Shown: positions 33,095-41,970, counted from the stretch's first letter. The stretch is DNA of 64,000 bases from Candidatus Kurthia intestinigallinarum (GCF_003991225.1 NZ_JTFC01000031.1:744001-808000), one strand, 5' to 3'. Numbers and translations: made by a program. Notes: generated from the letters alone by a model not told the origin.

Positions 33095-33124
33095 ATTCTA
33101 CTTTATGAATCATCACTCAGTCAA
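33095..33124 (-). promoter_or_regulatory. fadF promoter with FadR-like operator in the spacer
   Basis: On the minus strand TTGACT (33124-33119), an 18-base spacer and TAGAAT (33100-33095) form a good sigma-A promoter. The spacer holds TGAGTGATGATTCATAAA (33119-33102), an imperfect palindrome close to the Bacillus FadR box TGAATGA-TA-TCATTCA. FadR represses fadF-acdA in B. subtilis, so repression released by long-chain acyl-CoA is likely here. Confidence 0.65.
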
Positions 33125-33184
33125 TAATTTTCCGCAATATGTTTTATTTTTTCGTAAAAATACATATTTTTCTTTAAAAACAAT

Positions 33185-33238
33185 ATTAAAAAAAGATATA
33201 AGGTATGCACGTTATGTGATACCTTATATCTTTTTTGT
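33185..33238. terminator. Bidirectional terminator closing the cobalamin operon
   Basis: A perfect 17-bp stem (AAAAAGATATAAGGTAT and its complement) around a 14-base loop has T runs on both strands. It lies after the last cobalamin gene and ahead of the fadF promoter. Confidence 0.9.
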
Positions 33239-33314
33239 GGTTTTATTGGAATATTTTACTACAAAATGAATTTTACTTTTATGGATAGATGTACATCGAC
33301 ATCTACATGTAATA

Positions 33315-33905
33315 TTACTTTTTGTCCTTTTTCTTACTAGTCGTAAACACATTTGCACTACGAACATACTCATTGTTTGGTACACCAAGACGTGCATTCA
33401 CAACAAGTGCTGCTGCGAATAAATAGTCTGATAGACGGTTTAAATAGCGCTGTACAACAGGTGATACATCGCCCTCTTCGGCATTTTTTAGTAGTGTCAC
33501 TGTCAGACGCTCTGCGCGACGTGTCACTGTGCGTGCGATGTGTAAGGTTGCTGCTGCTGGTGAACCCCCTGGCAAGACAAATTTTTGAAGCTCTGGTGCC
33601 TCGCTCATTAACACATCGATACGCGCTTCCATCTCTTCAATCGGCTCGTCTGCTAATTTATAATGGCGCTCTTTCATAACATTCGCTAAATCGCCGCCAC
33701 CATCAAATAATTCATTTTGGATTTTTTCTAAATCATCTAATAAATCCTTAAATTTTTCTGCGTCTAATTCCGTCATTGCCTTCCCGATAATCGCATTTAA
33801 TTCATCAATTGTGCCATATGCTTCTACGCGGAAATCATCTTTATCAACGCGTCCTCCGATAATGCTCGTTTTCCCTTTATCCCCTGTACGTGTATAAATG
33901 TTCAT
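33315..33905 (-). CDS. pduO: Cob(I)alamin adenosyltransferase, PduO type
   Basis: The enzyme transfers the adenosyl group of ATP to cob(I)alamin to make adenosylcobalamin. The 196-residue protein starts at ATG 33905 after AAAGGGG; its ATGA overlaps the preceding stop. The N-terminal ATP-binding TRTGDKGKTS (5-14), the DELNA motif and the RTVTRRAERL arginine cluster are family signatures. As the last gene of the riboswitch-controlled operon it supplies the cofactor used by IcmF. Confidence 0.95.
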   Translation of the reverse strand: MNIYTRTGDKGKTSIIGGRVDKDDFRVEAYGTIDELNAIIGKAMTELDAEKFKDLLDDLEKIQNELFDGGGDLANVMKERHYKLADEPIEEMEARIDVLMSEAPELQKFVLPGGSPAAATLHIARTVTRRAERLTVTLLKNAEEGDVSPVVQRYLNRLSDYLFAAALVVNARLGVPNNEYVRSANVFTTSKKKDKK

Positions 33906-34297
33906 TGTGCCAGCCCCTTTTTTAAAATTTCTGGAATGCCATACCAAATACGCGTAATCGTCGTCGCCTCTTTAAAAAGCAATTGATACAATCGACCACA
34001 TGTATCACGTAATTGGCGTTGTTCTTTTTCAAGCGGTACAACACCGCGTCCCATATCCGTTAAAATGACAACCAACTCGTCGCTTTGTGCATCGAGTAAA
34101 CGGATTTTTTCAGCAATATCGGACGCAACTTGCTCCTCTTCTTCTTCGAGATGCGCCTGTAAAATTCCTTCTATGTTAGCAAGAACTATATTGCCCGCGA
34201 CCTTTTCAGGTAGTTCTCGCTCATACCACGTCGCATCAATTAATTGTTTGACGTAGGCTCGTTTGCCATTAAAGGCGCCACCGATAATGATGTGCAT
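33902..34297 (-). CDS. Short CobU-like protein, second copy in the operon
   Basis: This 131-residue protein matches the two ends of CobU but not the middle. The P-loop reads GGAFNGKRA instead of GGxRSGKS, and MGRGVVPLEKEQRQLRD matches the CobU C-terminal segment NEVGxGIVP-RxxRD. The central guanylylated histidine region is absent. It may retain a kinase-like nucleotide-binding role or be regulatory. ATG 34297 follows GAGGAGGG and lies 58 bases inside the preceding phosphatase gene. Confidence 0.75.
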   Translation of the reverse strand: MHIIIGGAFNGKRAYVKQLIDATWYERELPEKVAGNIVLANIEGILQAHLEEEEEQVASDIAEKIRLLDAQSDELVVILTDMGRGVVPLEKEQRQLRDTCGRLYQLLFKEATTITRIWYGIPEILKKGLAQ

Positions 34298-34842
34298 CGT
34301 TGTCCCTCCTCAAAAGCCTGACGCGTCGCCCATGCGAGTACAAAGCGTGTGTCATGCCCTACTTGCCAATCCCAAAAGGCACTTGGCTTTGGCCCAAATT
34401 GCACAAGGATCGCACGAATCGTGCCACCATGCAGCACCGCATATTGATGCCGCTTCGCCTCTAGTTGTTCCATACCCGCTCGTACGCGGCGATAAAGCGA
34501 TACCAGTGTTTCTCCATTTGGCGGCGCTAATTGCTCCGGCCTATTAATCCAGTTGCGATACGCCTCATTATTTTTTAATTGCTCATACGTTTTCATCTCA
34601 AAATCGCCAAAATGACTTTCACGAAATGCCGCAATACAATACGGTTTCGCCTGTGGAAAATACTGCGCAGCCGTTTCAACTGTACGTTTTAAATCACTGC
34701 AAATCACTTGTGAAATGGTGTCATTTAAAATAGGAAGTGATGTCTCCGCAATCGATTCATCTGTCCAGCCAACATAGCGATGCGCGATATTCCCTGGCGT
34801 TCTCGCATGACGTACTAACTCAAGCACAACAGCGTAATCCAT
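34240..34842 (-). CDS. cobC: Histidine phosphatase family protein, probable alpha-ribazole phosphatase
   Basis: The 200-residue protein has the phosphohistidine motif LVRHARTPGN near the N-terminus (alanine where RHG is usual), the FRESHFGDFEMKTYEQL acid region and a second histidine in VLHGGTIRAIL. In a cobalamin operon between cobS and a cobU-like gene it most likely removes the 5'-phosphate of cobalamin phosphate or alpha-ribazole phosphate. The ATG follows GGAGG, 28 bases inside cobS. Confidence 0.85.
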   Translation of the reverse strand: MDYAVVLELVRHARTPGNIAHRYVGWTDESIAETSLPILNDTISQVICSDLKRTVETAAQYFPQAKPYCIAAFRESHFGDFEMKTYEQLKNNEAYRNWINRPEQLAPPNGETLVSLYRRVRAGMEQLEAKRHQYAVLHGGTIRAILVQFGPKPSAFWDWQVGHDTRFVLAWATRQAFEEGQRCTSLSVAPLMANEPTSNN

Positions 34843-35585
34843 AACAGCGCCTCCGTTCCCTCGATGAATGCACCGTATAAATCACCAGATGCTCCGCCAA
34901 AGTTTTTCTTCGTCCACATTTTATAACATACTACAGCGATTAGTGTAATGCCGACAAGTACTGCCGGAATCCATGTGTGTGCCCAGTACATAATGAGCGC
35001 TGTGCCGATAAGTAATGACACTACGGTAAACAGTAAATACTGCGTTAAGTGAATATGTGTGCGGAAGAAAAAGCCGATGCCCTTATCTTTTGATGGCTTC
35101 GTCCATACAAGGTAAAAGCCGAGTGCTGTGCGCGCTAAAAAAGGCACGAAAATCAGCCAATAGCTTGCGAGGATGCCTTGTGTTACGAGCTCTGTCAAAA
35201 AGATAATCTTCGTCAGCACTAAAAATAACAGCGCCATTGCACCAAAGGCACCAACGCGCGGGTCATCTAAAATTTCCTGACGCTTCTTCACATCCTGATA
35301 CGAAAAATACGCGTCGCCCATATCTGTAAAGCCATCTAAATGAAGCCCACCCGTCCAAATAATAAAGGCCATCGCCATCAGGAAGCCAATTAGAAGCGAA
35401 CTGCTATTTGTTAGCTGCAAGCCTTCAAAAATAAGCGCAACAACTGCTCCCATAAAGGCACCTAGCCACGGTAAAAACTGAAACATGCCCGTTACCGTTT
35501 TATGATTCAAATCGATATTTTTAGTTACTGGCACAATCGTAAAAAACTGAAAAGTCAGCAATACACTAGCTAAAATAGTTTTCAA
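34815..35585 (-). CDS. cobS: Adenosylcobinamide-GDP ribazoletransferase (cobalamin synthase)
   Basis: CobS is the membrane enzyme joining AdoCbi-GDP to alpha-ribazole (phosphate). I use TTG 35585, with GAAGGGGG nine bases upstream, giving 256 residues and the usual N-terminus (LLTFQFFTIVPV); a 51-codon upstream extension only reads through cobU. The metal-binding GGLHLDGFTDMGDA motif and five to seven hydrophobic segments are present. It overlaps cobU by 20 bases. Confidence 0.93.
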   Translation of the reverse strand: MKTILASVLLTFQFFTIVPVTKNIDLNHKTVTGMFQFLPWLGAFMGAVVALIFEGLQLTNSSSLLIGFLMAMAFIIWTGGLHLDGFTDMGDAYFSYQDVKKRQEILDDPRVGAFGAMALLFLVLTKIIFLTELVTQGILASYWLIFVPFLARTALGFYLVWTKPSKDKGIGFFFRTHIHLTQYLLFTVVSLLIGTALIMYWAHTWIPAVLVGITLIAVVCYKMWTKKNFGGASGDLYGAFIEGTEALLWITLLCLS

Positions 35586-36153
35586 AAACGTCTGCCCCCT
35601 TCCATATTTTTTTATAGCCATATTCCATTTCAATCGCAATCGTTGCCTCCGCCGCAAACCATTGATGCAATTCACCAAGCGTTTGCGTATAGACACGCGT
35701 TTCATCATAATGTGGAACCGGCGAATCAAGCATCTCATTTGAAACGATGACGAGTGGAATGCCCCTTTTGCGAAGTGTCCAAAGAGCCTCCTTCATCGCC
35801 TCAATTCGAGCCTGCAACCTCGCTTGGTCCTGCCACGCATTATCGTCATAGCACTCATTGCCAAGCCATGTCGTCGCACAGTCCCAGAGTACAACCGCAT
35901 TGTCTGGGATATGTGGTGGCAGTGTCGAAAAATTAGTCGGATGCTCAATTGTTTGCCAGCCCTCACCAGCGCGAAGCTGTTGATGATGCGCAATGCGTCG
36001 CGCCATTTCATCATCAAATGCTACACCGGTCGCAATGTATACGAGTTGATGCGTTGGCTCACATAATTGCTTTGTTAGCGCTTCTGCAAAATGACTTTTG
36101 CCGCTACGCACGCCACCGGTTATAAAAATAAGGGGTGCTACTGCTGGCTCCAT
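35566..36153 (-). CDS. cobU: Adenosylcobinamide kinase / guanylyltransferase
   Basis: This bifunctional enzyme phosphorylates adenosylcobinamide and caps it with GMP. The 195-residue protein has the P-loop ITGGVRSGKS, YIATG, the guanylylated-histidine region RRIAHHQQLR, WDCATTWLGN and IVSNEM. The usual NEVGxGIVP motif is altered here (NEMLDSPVP), while the short second CobU-like protein keeps it. The ATG lies 16 bases inside the preceding cobD gene. Confidence 0.92.
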   Translation of the reverse strand: MEPAVAPLIFITGGVRSGKSHFAEALTKQLCEPTHQLVYIATGVAFDDEMARRIAHHQQLRAGEGWQTIEHPTNFSTLPPHIPDNAVVLWDCATTWLGNECYDDNAWQDQARLQARIEAMKEALWTLRKRGIPLVIVSNEMLDSPVPHYDETRVYTQTLGELHQWFAAEATIAIEMEYGYKKIWKGADVFENYFS

Positions 36154-37205
36154 GCAATCATCCCCTGTTCAAAGGCTTCCATTTGTGGGCGCGCCTTGAT
36201 ACCAACGCGGAACCATGAGCCATCCATTCCTCGGAAATTTTTCGAATGACGTAGCACAAGCCCACGCGCTAGCATAAAGTGATAAAATGCCTCGCTTTTT
36301 TCAACTTCCGCAAGCTGAAAACTCATATAATTCGTTTGGCTATTCGTCACAACACAGCCCTGTCCCTCTAAAAACGTGCGTAATGTTTCACGTGAAACCG
36401 CTACTTCACGAATTGATTTTTCTCGGTAATTATGTAATTTAAGCATTTCGGCACCAAGTGCACTTGCGACACCGTTAATATGCCAGTGTGATGCAAATCG
36501 TGCTAGCGAGCGAATAAGCGACGCATTGCCTACCGCATAGCCTAGACGTAACCCCGGCATTTTATACATTTTTGTCATCGACCGGACGACAAGCACATGA
36601 TCATAGTTAGGTGCATCTGTAATAAATGTGTGCTCCTCCCCAATCCAATCTAAAAATGCTTCATCGAGCACAACAAGTGTCGCTGTTCTCTGTGCCCAGT
36701 CAATCATTTGCTGAATCTCCTCACGCGGTGGTAGCACACCAGTCGGATTATTTGGCGTACATAAATAAATTGCGGAAGCATATGGGATTTTTTCCTGTAA
36801 GGTCTTCATCGGTAATTGATACGTAGCGATGTCCTCAACAAGCACACGCTCAAATTCAACATGATGCGGTGCAAGCGTCGCCTCGTATTCAGAAAAGGTC
36901 GGATGCACGACAAGCACCCGTTTATTCGCTAATACATTCCCAAGCAACGCAAAAATTTCTGCCGCGCCGTTGCCAAGTAAAATCGCCTCTTTCTCAATCC
37001 CATGATACGCCGCCACTGCACTTAAAAATGGTTCGCCATCTGGATGGGGATACGCCGTAATGACCGGCAATAGTTTATCGATATCTAAATTTAACGGAAA
37101 CGGTAAATGATTCACATTTTCACTGAAATCAATTAACGTCTCAGGTTCCTTCAAATTCATTGCCTCATATACTTGTTGTGGATTTGCTCCGTGATTAGGT
37201 AACAA
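36138..37205 (-). CDS. cobD: Threonine-phosphate decarboxylase (CobD-type aminotransferase fold)
   Basis: The PLP enzyme makes (R)-1-aminopropan-2-yl phosphate, the linker of the cobalamin lower loop. The 355-residue protein has DFSENVNHLPFP, the PNNPTG cofactor loop, VLDEAFLDW and the PLP lysine in SMTKMYKMPGLRLGY. It could be confused with histidinol-phosphate aminotransferase, but the context decides. The start codon is TTG 37205 with AGGAGGA upstream, overlapping cbiB by 11 bases. Confidence 0.92.
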   Translation of the reverse strand: MLPNHGANPQQVYEAMNLKEPETLIDFSENVNHLPFPLNLDIDKLLPVITAYPHPDGEPFLSAVAAYHGIEKEAILLGNGAAEIFALLGNVLANKRVLVVHPTFSEYEATLAPHHVEFERVLVEDIATYQLPMKTLQEKIPYASAIYLCTPNNPTGVLPPREEIQQMIDWAQRTATLVVLDEAFLDWIGEEHTFITDAPNYDHVLVVRSMTKMYKMPGLRLGYAVGNASLIRSLARFASHWHINGVASALGAEMLKLHNYREKSIREVAVSRETLRTFLEGQGCVVTNSQTNYMSFQLAEVEKSEAFYHFMLARGLVLRHSKNFRGMDGSWFRVGIKARPQMEAFEQGMIAWSQQ

Positions 37206-38151
37206 TGAAAATTCCTCCTATCATGATGCCAATCAATAAAAATGCGATTGTTGTCACCTGCATTTGTACAACCGCCTCATCAATATGTTTTGCTGATAAT
37301 ACAACATGCGGCTCGCCCATCTCCTGACGATGAGAAGCGATGCCACCATAGTAATTTAAACCACCTAATTGAATGCCTAGCTGATAGGCTGTTGCCGCTT
37401 CTAAATAACCACTATTGGGACTTGGATGTTTTTTTGCGTCCACATGCCACTTCTGGAATCTTTCTTTAAACGGTAAACCATAATGATTTTTCGTAACAAT
37501 TAATAGTAAAAATCCAGTAATTCGGCTTGGGATAAAGTTGGCGATATCATCGACTTTCGCCGCAAAAAATCCGAAGTCTCTGTATGTCTCATTTTTATAG
37601 GCAATCATCGAATCTAATGTGTTAATGGCCTTGTAGCACCATAGACCAGTGGCCCCAAATAATAAGGCGTAAAATAGCGGCGCTGTCACGCCATCACTCG
37701 TATTTTCAGAAACGGTTTCGACAACACCTCGCGTAATATTGGCTTCATCTAAATGCTTGGTATCACGTCCGACAATCCAGCCAAGCTTCGTACGCGCCTC
37801 GTCTAAATCACCGGCAACGAGTGGCTTATAGACATCTTGTGCCGCCTGCTTTAAGCTTTTCTGCGCAAGCCCAAGTGCTATTAATATACTTTCGGCTGCG
37901 ACACCTAAAAATACATGCAGCTGATAGCTACCATAGACAATGAAAAAAGCGATGAGCGTCGTCACAACAATCGTCATCACCGCTGCCATCGCTCCTTTTA
38001 CTTTACGCTGATTGCCGTGATTTAACTTTTTCGTTAACCATGCAATGAAATTCCCAATTAAAATAACAGGATGCTTTATATAGCGTGGCTCACCGTAAAT
38101 GCGGTCGATGATTACACCGATAACGCAGGCGATAAGATGATTCAAAATCAT
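37195..38151 (-). CDS. cbiB: Adenosylcobinamide-phosphate synthase CbiB
   Basis: CbiB is the membrane protein that attaches aminopropanol phosphate to adenosylcobyric acid. I use ATG 38151 (318 residues, MILNHLIACVIGV): its ATGA overlaps the stop of the BtuD-CbiZ gene, and the GTG at 38160 belongs to the GGGTGG ribosome site. Family motifs include DRIYGEPRYIKHPV, ENTSDGVTAPLFY and KAINTLDSM, with several membrane helices. Confidence 0.94.
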   Translation of the reverse strand: MILNHLIACVIGVIIDRIYGEPRYIKHPVILIGNFIAWLTKKLNHGNQRKVKGAMAAVMTIVVTTLIAFFIVYGSYQLHVFLGVAAESILIALGLAQKSLKQAAQDVYKPLVAGDLDEARTKLGWIVGRDTKHLDEANITRGVVETVSENTSDGVTAPLFYALLFGATGLWCYKAINTLDSMIAYKNETYRDFGFFAAKVDDIANFIPSRITGFLLLIVTKNHYGLPFKERFQKWHVDAKKHPSPNSGYLEAATAYQLGIQLGGLNYYGGIASHRQEMGEPHVVLSAKHIDEAVVQMQVTTIAFLLIGIMIGGIFIVT

Positions 38152-39614
38152 TGAATCCACCCTTTCGCACGCTTATAGTCATCTAGCGCAATAATCATCG
38201 TTTCATACACACCACGACCAATTAATTTGCCGATGTCTGTAATCGTTCCCGCATACTCATAATTTTGCCCGCTTTGCGTTGAAGCAATTAGCACACTATC
38301 TGTTGATGTTCCCGTCGCAATCGTCCCTGTTTGGGTATCATAAATTTCGCCATCTTGCATCGCCTTTACTTTCGCCTCAATGGTCGTCATCATCGCCTGC
38401 ATGAATGATTCATCACTTAATACCCCATTGATAATGACCCATAAATTAATCGTGCCAACACGCTGTGGCTCCGCATGTAAATGGCCGCGTGCCGCATCGA
38501 CAGCATTGCCGACACCGGCTGTGACCATCACAAAGATTTCATGGTCTTCCTCTTTATAACGGCGAATCACCGCATGCTTTACATCTACCGCTGTCATCAT
38601 CGCAACGGTTTGCTCAATTGGTAAATGATGATTTTTAATATAATTTTTCATTTCTGCATGTGCATCATCACACATATACTGCGCATCGACAGTGCGATTT
38701 AAAAAATGACGGAACCAGCCAAAACCCGGATTATGCAGTGCCGCAGATAATGTACGAAGCGGTTTTGTAGCCTTTAAATGAACAAATTCATTTTCCACTC
38801 GGAACTGCTCGAGCGTCACGCGATTTTGTGCTATTTCAATATTCGGCAGCAGTGCCATTTGCGGCGTCGCTAGCTGTGGATGTGCAAAGCGTGCGACCGC
38901 CGTATGATACACTTGTGCAATCTCGTCTTCAGTCAAGACTTCCGCAGGCGCACCGTATGCGCGTACGCGTCCATTTTCTAGTAATAGAAGCTCATCGCAG
39001 TACAACGCCGCTAAATTCATATCATGAAAAATCGACACAACCGTTAACTGTCGCGTTGCTACCTCATGCTTTAGCATGTCCATAATTTGACGTTGATGTT
39101 CTAAATCTAAATGATTTGTCGGCTCATCTAGCAGTAAAAGCTCCGCCTGCTGGGCAAGTGCCTGTGCAATAAAGGTCCGTTGCTGCTCGCCGCCTGATAA
39201 ATATTCCAGCTCCTCATCGCGGTACTTTGCGACACCCGTTTGAGTCATTGCCTCCGTTGTCGCTGCCTCATCTTCTGCTGACCACTGTGAAAATAAGCCG
39301 CTTTGATGCGGGTAACGCCCAAGCGCGACTGTTTCCGCGACGGTATGGGAAAAAGCATGAGCATGAAGCTGTGGTAGCACGGCCATCTTGCGAGCTAATT
39401 CCTTTTGTTTGTAGCTTGTTCGAGGCTTGTTATCGATTAAAATATCACCGGCAGTTAGCGGTAAAATGCCACTAATCATTTTTAAAAGCGTCGATTTCCC
39501 GCTACCATTTGGCCCTAAAATGCCGAGCATTCGCCCCTTCTGTAATGAAAAGCTCACATCTCGAACAATTTCTTTTTTATCATAGCCCCCTGTTAAGCCG
39601 TGAATCTCTAACAT
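38148..39614 (-). CDS. BtuD-CbiZ fusion: corrinoid ABC ATPase with adenosylcobinamide amidohydrolase
   Basis: Residues 1 to about 255 form an importer ATPase (Walker A GPNGSGKST, signature LSGGEQQR, Walker B LLLLDEP) of the BtuD/FepC type. From about residue 285 to 488 the protein is CbiZ, which hydrolyses the aminopropanol amide of adenosylcobinamide or pseudocobalamin to adenosylcobyric acid. Key stretches are NPGFGWFRHF, DVKHAVIRRY and VTAGVGNAVDAARGH. The fusion puts uptake and remodelling on one chain. It overlaps cbiB by four bases. Confidence 0.93.
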   Translation of the reverse strand: MLEIHGLTGGYDKKEIVRDVSFSLQKGRMLGILGPNGSGKSTLLKMISGILPLTAGDILIDNKPRTSYKQKELARKMAVLPQLHAHAFSHTVAETVALGRYPHQSGLFSQWSAEDEAATTEAMTQTGVAKYRDEELEYLSGGEQQRTFIAQALAQQAELLLLDEPTNHLDLEHQRQIMDMLKHEVATRQLTVVSIFHDMNLAALYCDELLLLENGRVRAYGAPAEVLTEDEIAQVYHTAVARFAHPQLATPQMALLPNIEIAQNRVTLEQFRVENEFVHLKATKPLRTLSAALHNPGFGWFRHFLNRTVDAQYMCDDAHAEMKNYIKNHHLPIEQTVAMMTAVDVKHAVIRRYKEEDHEIFVMVTAGVGNAVDAARGHLHAEPQRVGTINLWVIINGVLSDESFMQAMMTTIEAKVKAMQDGEIYDTQTGTIATGTSTDSVLIASTQSGQNYEYAGTITDIGKLIGRGVYETMIIALDDYKRAKGWIQ

Positions 39615-39616
39615 GT

Positions 39617-40612
39617 TTAACGCCCCTTTCTACGTTGTCTAAAGAAAATATAAGCAAATACTGGCGCACCAATAAATGATGTAATGACGCCAATCGGTAA
39701 TTCCGATGGTGCAATAATCGTGCGCGCTACTAAATCACAGACGATAAGTAGCGTGGCACCATTAATAATTGATAGCGGTAGTAAATGACGATGATCTGCA
39801 CCGAAAAGTAGACGTGTCATATGCGGTACAACTAAACCAACAAAGCCAATTGTCCCTGACACCGCTACGGCACAGCCTGTTAAAATCGAGCCGCCCACTA
39901 AAATCATCCACTTGCTGCGCTTCACATTGACCCCTAAATAATGCGCGCGCTCCTCGCCAAATAATAAGGCATTTAGTTCCTTGCGATTCATCCATAGCAT
40001 CAAGGCACCAACAAGTAAAAATGGCCAAATCATTTTAATATACGGCCAGCCACGCATCGATACGCTCCCCATGAGCCAGTTTAAAATCTGACGCAGTTCC
40101 TCACCAGTTAGTGCAATCATAAGTGAAATAACGGAGCTTAAAAAGGCACTAATAATAATCCCTGTTAAAATCAATGTTTCCATTTTCATCGAACGATCGA
40201 CAAGGCGTGAAAAGCCAAGCACTAACACCATTGCGACCATTGCACCAATCATACTAAAAATCGGTAATGTGTATAGGCCAAGCGCGGATGACGAAATACC
40301 GAAGAAAATCGTCATCACCGCTCCGACCGATGCCCCAGAAGAAACCCCCAGCGTATATGGATCAGCCAGTGGATTTTTCAATAAACCTTGAAAGGCAGCA
40401 CCTGCCATAGCAAGTGCTGCCCCTACAAGACCGGCTAAAATCACACGTGGCACGCGGATTTTCCATATAATATTTGCCGAGGCTGCATCCGCTGATGATG
40501 GATTCCACAATACAGATAGTGGAACCTTCACCGAGCCAATACTAATCGCAAACCATGCTGCTACAACTAATAGCGCAAAGGATACGGTATACCCGACAAC
40601 ATGTTTTTTCAT
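39617..40612 (-). CDS. btuC: Cobalamin ABC transporter permease
   Basis: The 331-residue permease belongs to the FecCD/BtuC family with about ten membrane helices. Motifs include RVPRVILAGLVGAALA, GAAFQGLLKNPLADPYTLG and the ATPase-contact region GFVGLVVPHMTRLL. Its ATG overlaps the btuF stop by one base (TAATG). Corrinoid specificity is inferred from the riboswitch and neighbours. Confidence 0.93.
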   Translation of the reverse strand: MKKHVVGYTVSFALLVVAAWFAISIGSVKVPLSVLWNPSSADAASANIIWKIRVPRVILAGLVGAALAMAGAAFQGLLKNPLADPYTLGVSSGASVGAVMTIFFGISSSALGLYTLPIFSMIGAMVAMVLVLGFSRLVDRSMKMETLILTGIIISAFLSSVISLMIALTGEELRQILNWLMGSVSMRGWPYIKMIWPFLLVGALMLWMNRKELNALLFGEERAHYLGVNVKRSKWMILVGGSILTGCAVAVSGTIGFVGLVVPHMTRLLFGADHRHLLPLSIINGATLLIVCDLVARTIIAPSELPIGVITSFIGAPVFAYIFFRQRRKGR

Positions 40613-41571
40613 TATTTAAATGCCTCAGGATAGACAGCTTTCGCGATTTCTTCTAAGCCATCTGCTAAACGTGGACCTGTACGACTTGTTAAATTGTCAT
40701 CGACTTGCACAATTTGGTCTTCTTTCACCGCTGTAATGGTATCAAAGCCATCACGTTTTTTAATTTTCTTCATGATATTTGGTACGTAATCATACTTCAC
40801 GATAATGACATCTGGGTTGCCTTTTACAATCGCTTCTGGGTCGATTTTATACCAATTTTCGCCGCCATCTTTGGCAATATTATTCGCACCAATTAAGTCG
40901 AACATTTCTTGCATATACGAGTTATTGCCCGCTGTATAAATGTCTGGTGCATCTGATGTTTCGACAAATACAGAACGTTCTTTCACATTGGCATCTTTAA
41001 TTTTCTGTTGTACATCCGCTACTTTTTTCTGCATATCTGCAACAATTTTTTTCGCTTCAGCTTCTTTATTTGTCACCTTACCGATTAGTTCGATATTGGC
41101 ATACGTTTCATCAAATGAATTTGCTGTTGGCACAACAAATACAGTGATTCCTGCATCACGTAGCTGCTCTAAACCTGCTTCAGCCGTACCTAATGATGAC
41201 GCATCAATTAACACGAAATCAGGTTCTAACGAAATGATTTTTTCGATATTTGGATTCATATCGCCAACCATTGTTTTTTTAGTCGCTTCTTTCGGATAAT
41301 CATCATTCGTTGTAACACCTGTCACCTTATCTCCTAAGTCAAGTGCGAATAATGATTCCGTAATGCTTGGTGATAATGTAATAATTTTTGAAGGCTCTTG
41401 CTTAATGCTAATTTCTTTACCTGTCGCATCCTTCACTGTTAATGGGTACGCATTTTGCTGCGCTGACTGTGTTGTTTTTTCCTTGTCATTTGTCTGATCT
41501 GCTGTACCGCAGCCTGATAATAATATTGCTGAGACCGCTAATGCGGAACCCCATGACATCCATTTTTTCAA
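40612..41571 (-). CDS. btuF: Cobalamin-binding lipoprotein
   Basis: This substrate-binding protein is exported as a lipoprotein: the N-terminus MKKWMSWGSALAVSAILLSGC has a basic start, a hydrophobic core and an LSGC lipobox. I use TTG 41571 (319 residues) with GAGGGGA seven bases upstream; the ATG at 41589 would add six residues without a ribosome site. A PBP-III fold is indicated by IITLSPSITESLFAL and LEPDFVLID. It is the first gene behind the cobalamin riboswitch. Confidence 0.92.
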   Translation of the reverse strand: MKKWMSWGSALAVSAILLSGCGTADQTNDKEKTTQSAQQNAYPLTVKDATGKEISIKQEPSKIITLSPSITESLFALDLGDKVTGVTTNDDYPKEATKKTMVGDMNPNIEKIISLEPDFVLIDASSLGTAEAGLEQLRDAGITVFVVPTANSFDETYANIELIGKVTNKEAEAKKIVADMQKKVADVQQKIKDANVKERSVFVETSDAPDIYTAGNNSYMQEMFDLIGANNIAKDGGENWYKIDPEAIVKGNPDVIIVKYDYVPNIMKKIKKRDGFDTITAVKEDQIVQVDDNLTSRTGPRLADGLEEIAKAVYPEAFK

Positions 41572-41601
41572 AATCCATTCCCCTCTCATTTCCCGAGAAC
41601 A

Positions 41602-41746
41602 TAAAAAGGCCCCCTGTACATACAGAAGCCCCCTAAAAGTTGACTATCCTCGTAGCACATTCAAGAACATAGTAGGTAATCTGGCTTTGGATTGCTCCGT
41701 TACAGTGGCGGGACCGCATGAGATTTCCACTCATTTCCCCTACTAT
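41602..41746 (-). ncRNA. Cobalamin riboswitch with terminator
   Basis: On the minus strand P1 is ATAGTAGG/CCTACTAT (41746-41739 with 41676-41669). It encloses GGGGAAATGAGTGG, the conserved GGTCCCGCCACTGTAACGG and the B12-box-like AAAGCCAGATTACCT. A hairpin ending in TTTTT (41636-41602) follows and lies just ahead of the btuF ribosome site, so cobalamin binding probably stops transcription. The core is compact, lacking the large P6 extension of the longest members. Confidence 0.92.
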
Positions 41747-41768
41747 CTCTGTGTGTTTAATTGCCCCT

Positions 41769-41774
41769 ATTATA
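41769..41774 (-). promoter_or_regulatory. -10 element for the cobalamin operon
   Basis: TATAAT on the minus strand lies about 22 bases upstream of the riboswitch P1 stem. The -35 region is weak. Confidence 0.55.
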
Positions 41775-41970
41775 CAAAACTTCAAGGAGTTAAGAAAGCA
41801 TATTCGGAATAGTGTGTCATTTTTATGTAATTACGCACTGATTTCGTGCTTACTTTATTTTAAAATGTAATTTAATTTCTTTTTAAAAAATATTTTAAAC
41901 AAAAAATGAAATTTTATTACTTTTAGATTACATTATTTGTAAATAAACGAAAGTGATTCCATCCATGTTA

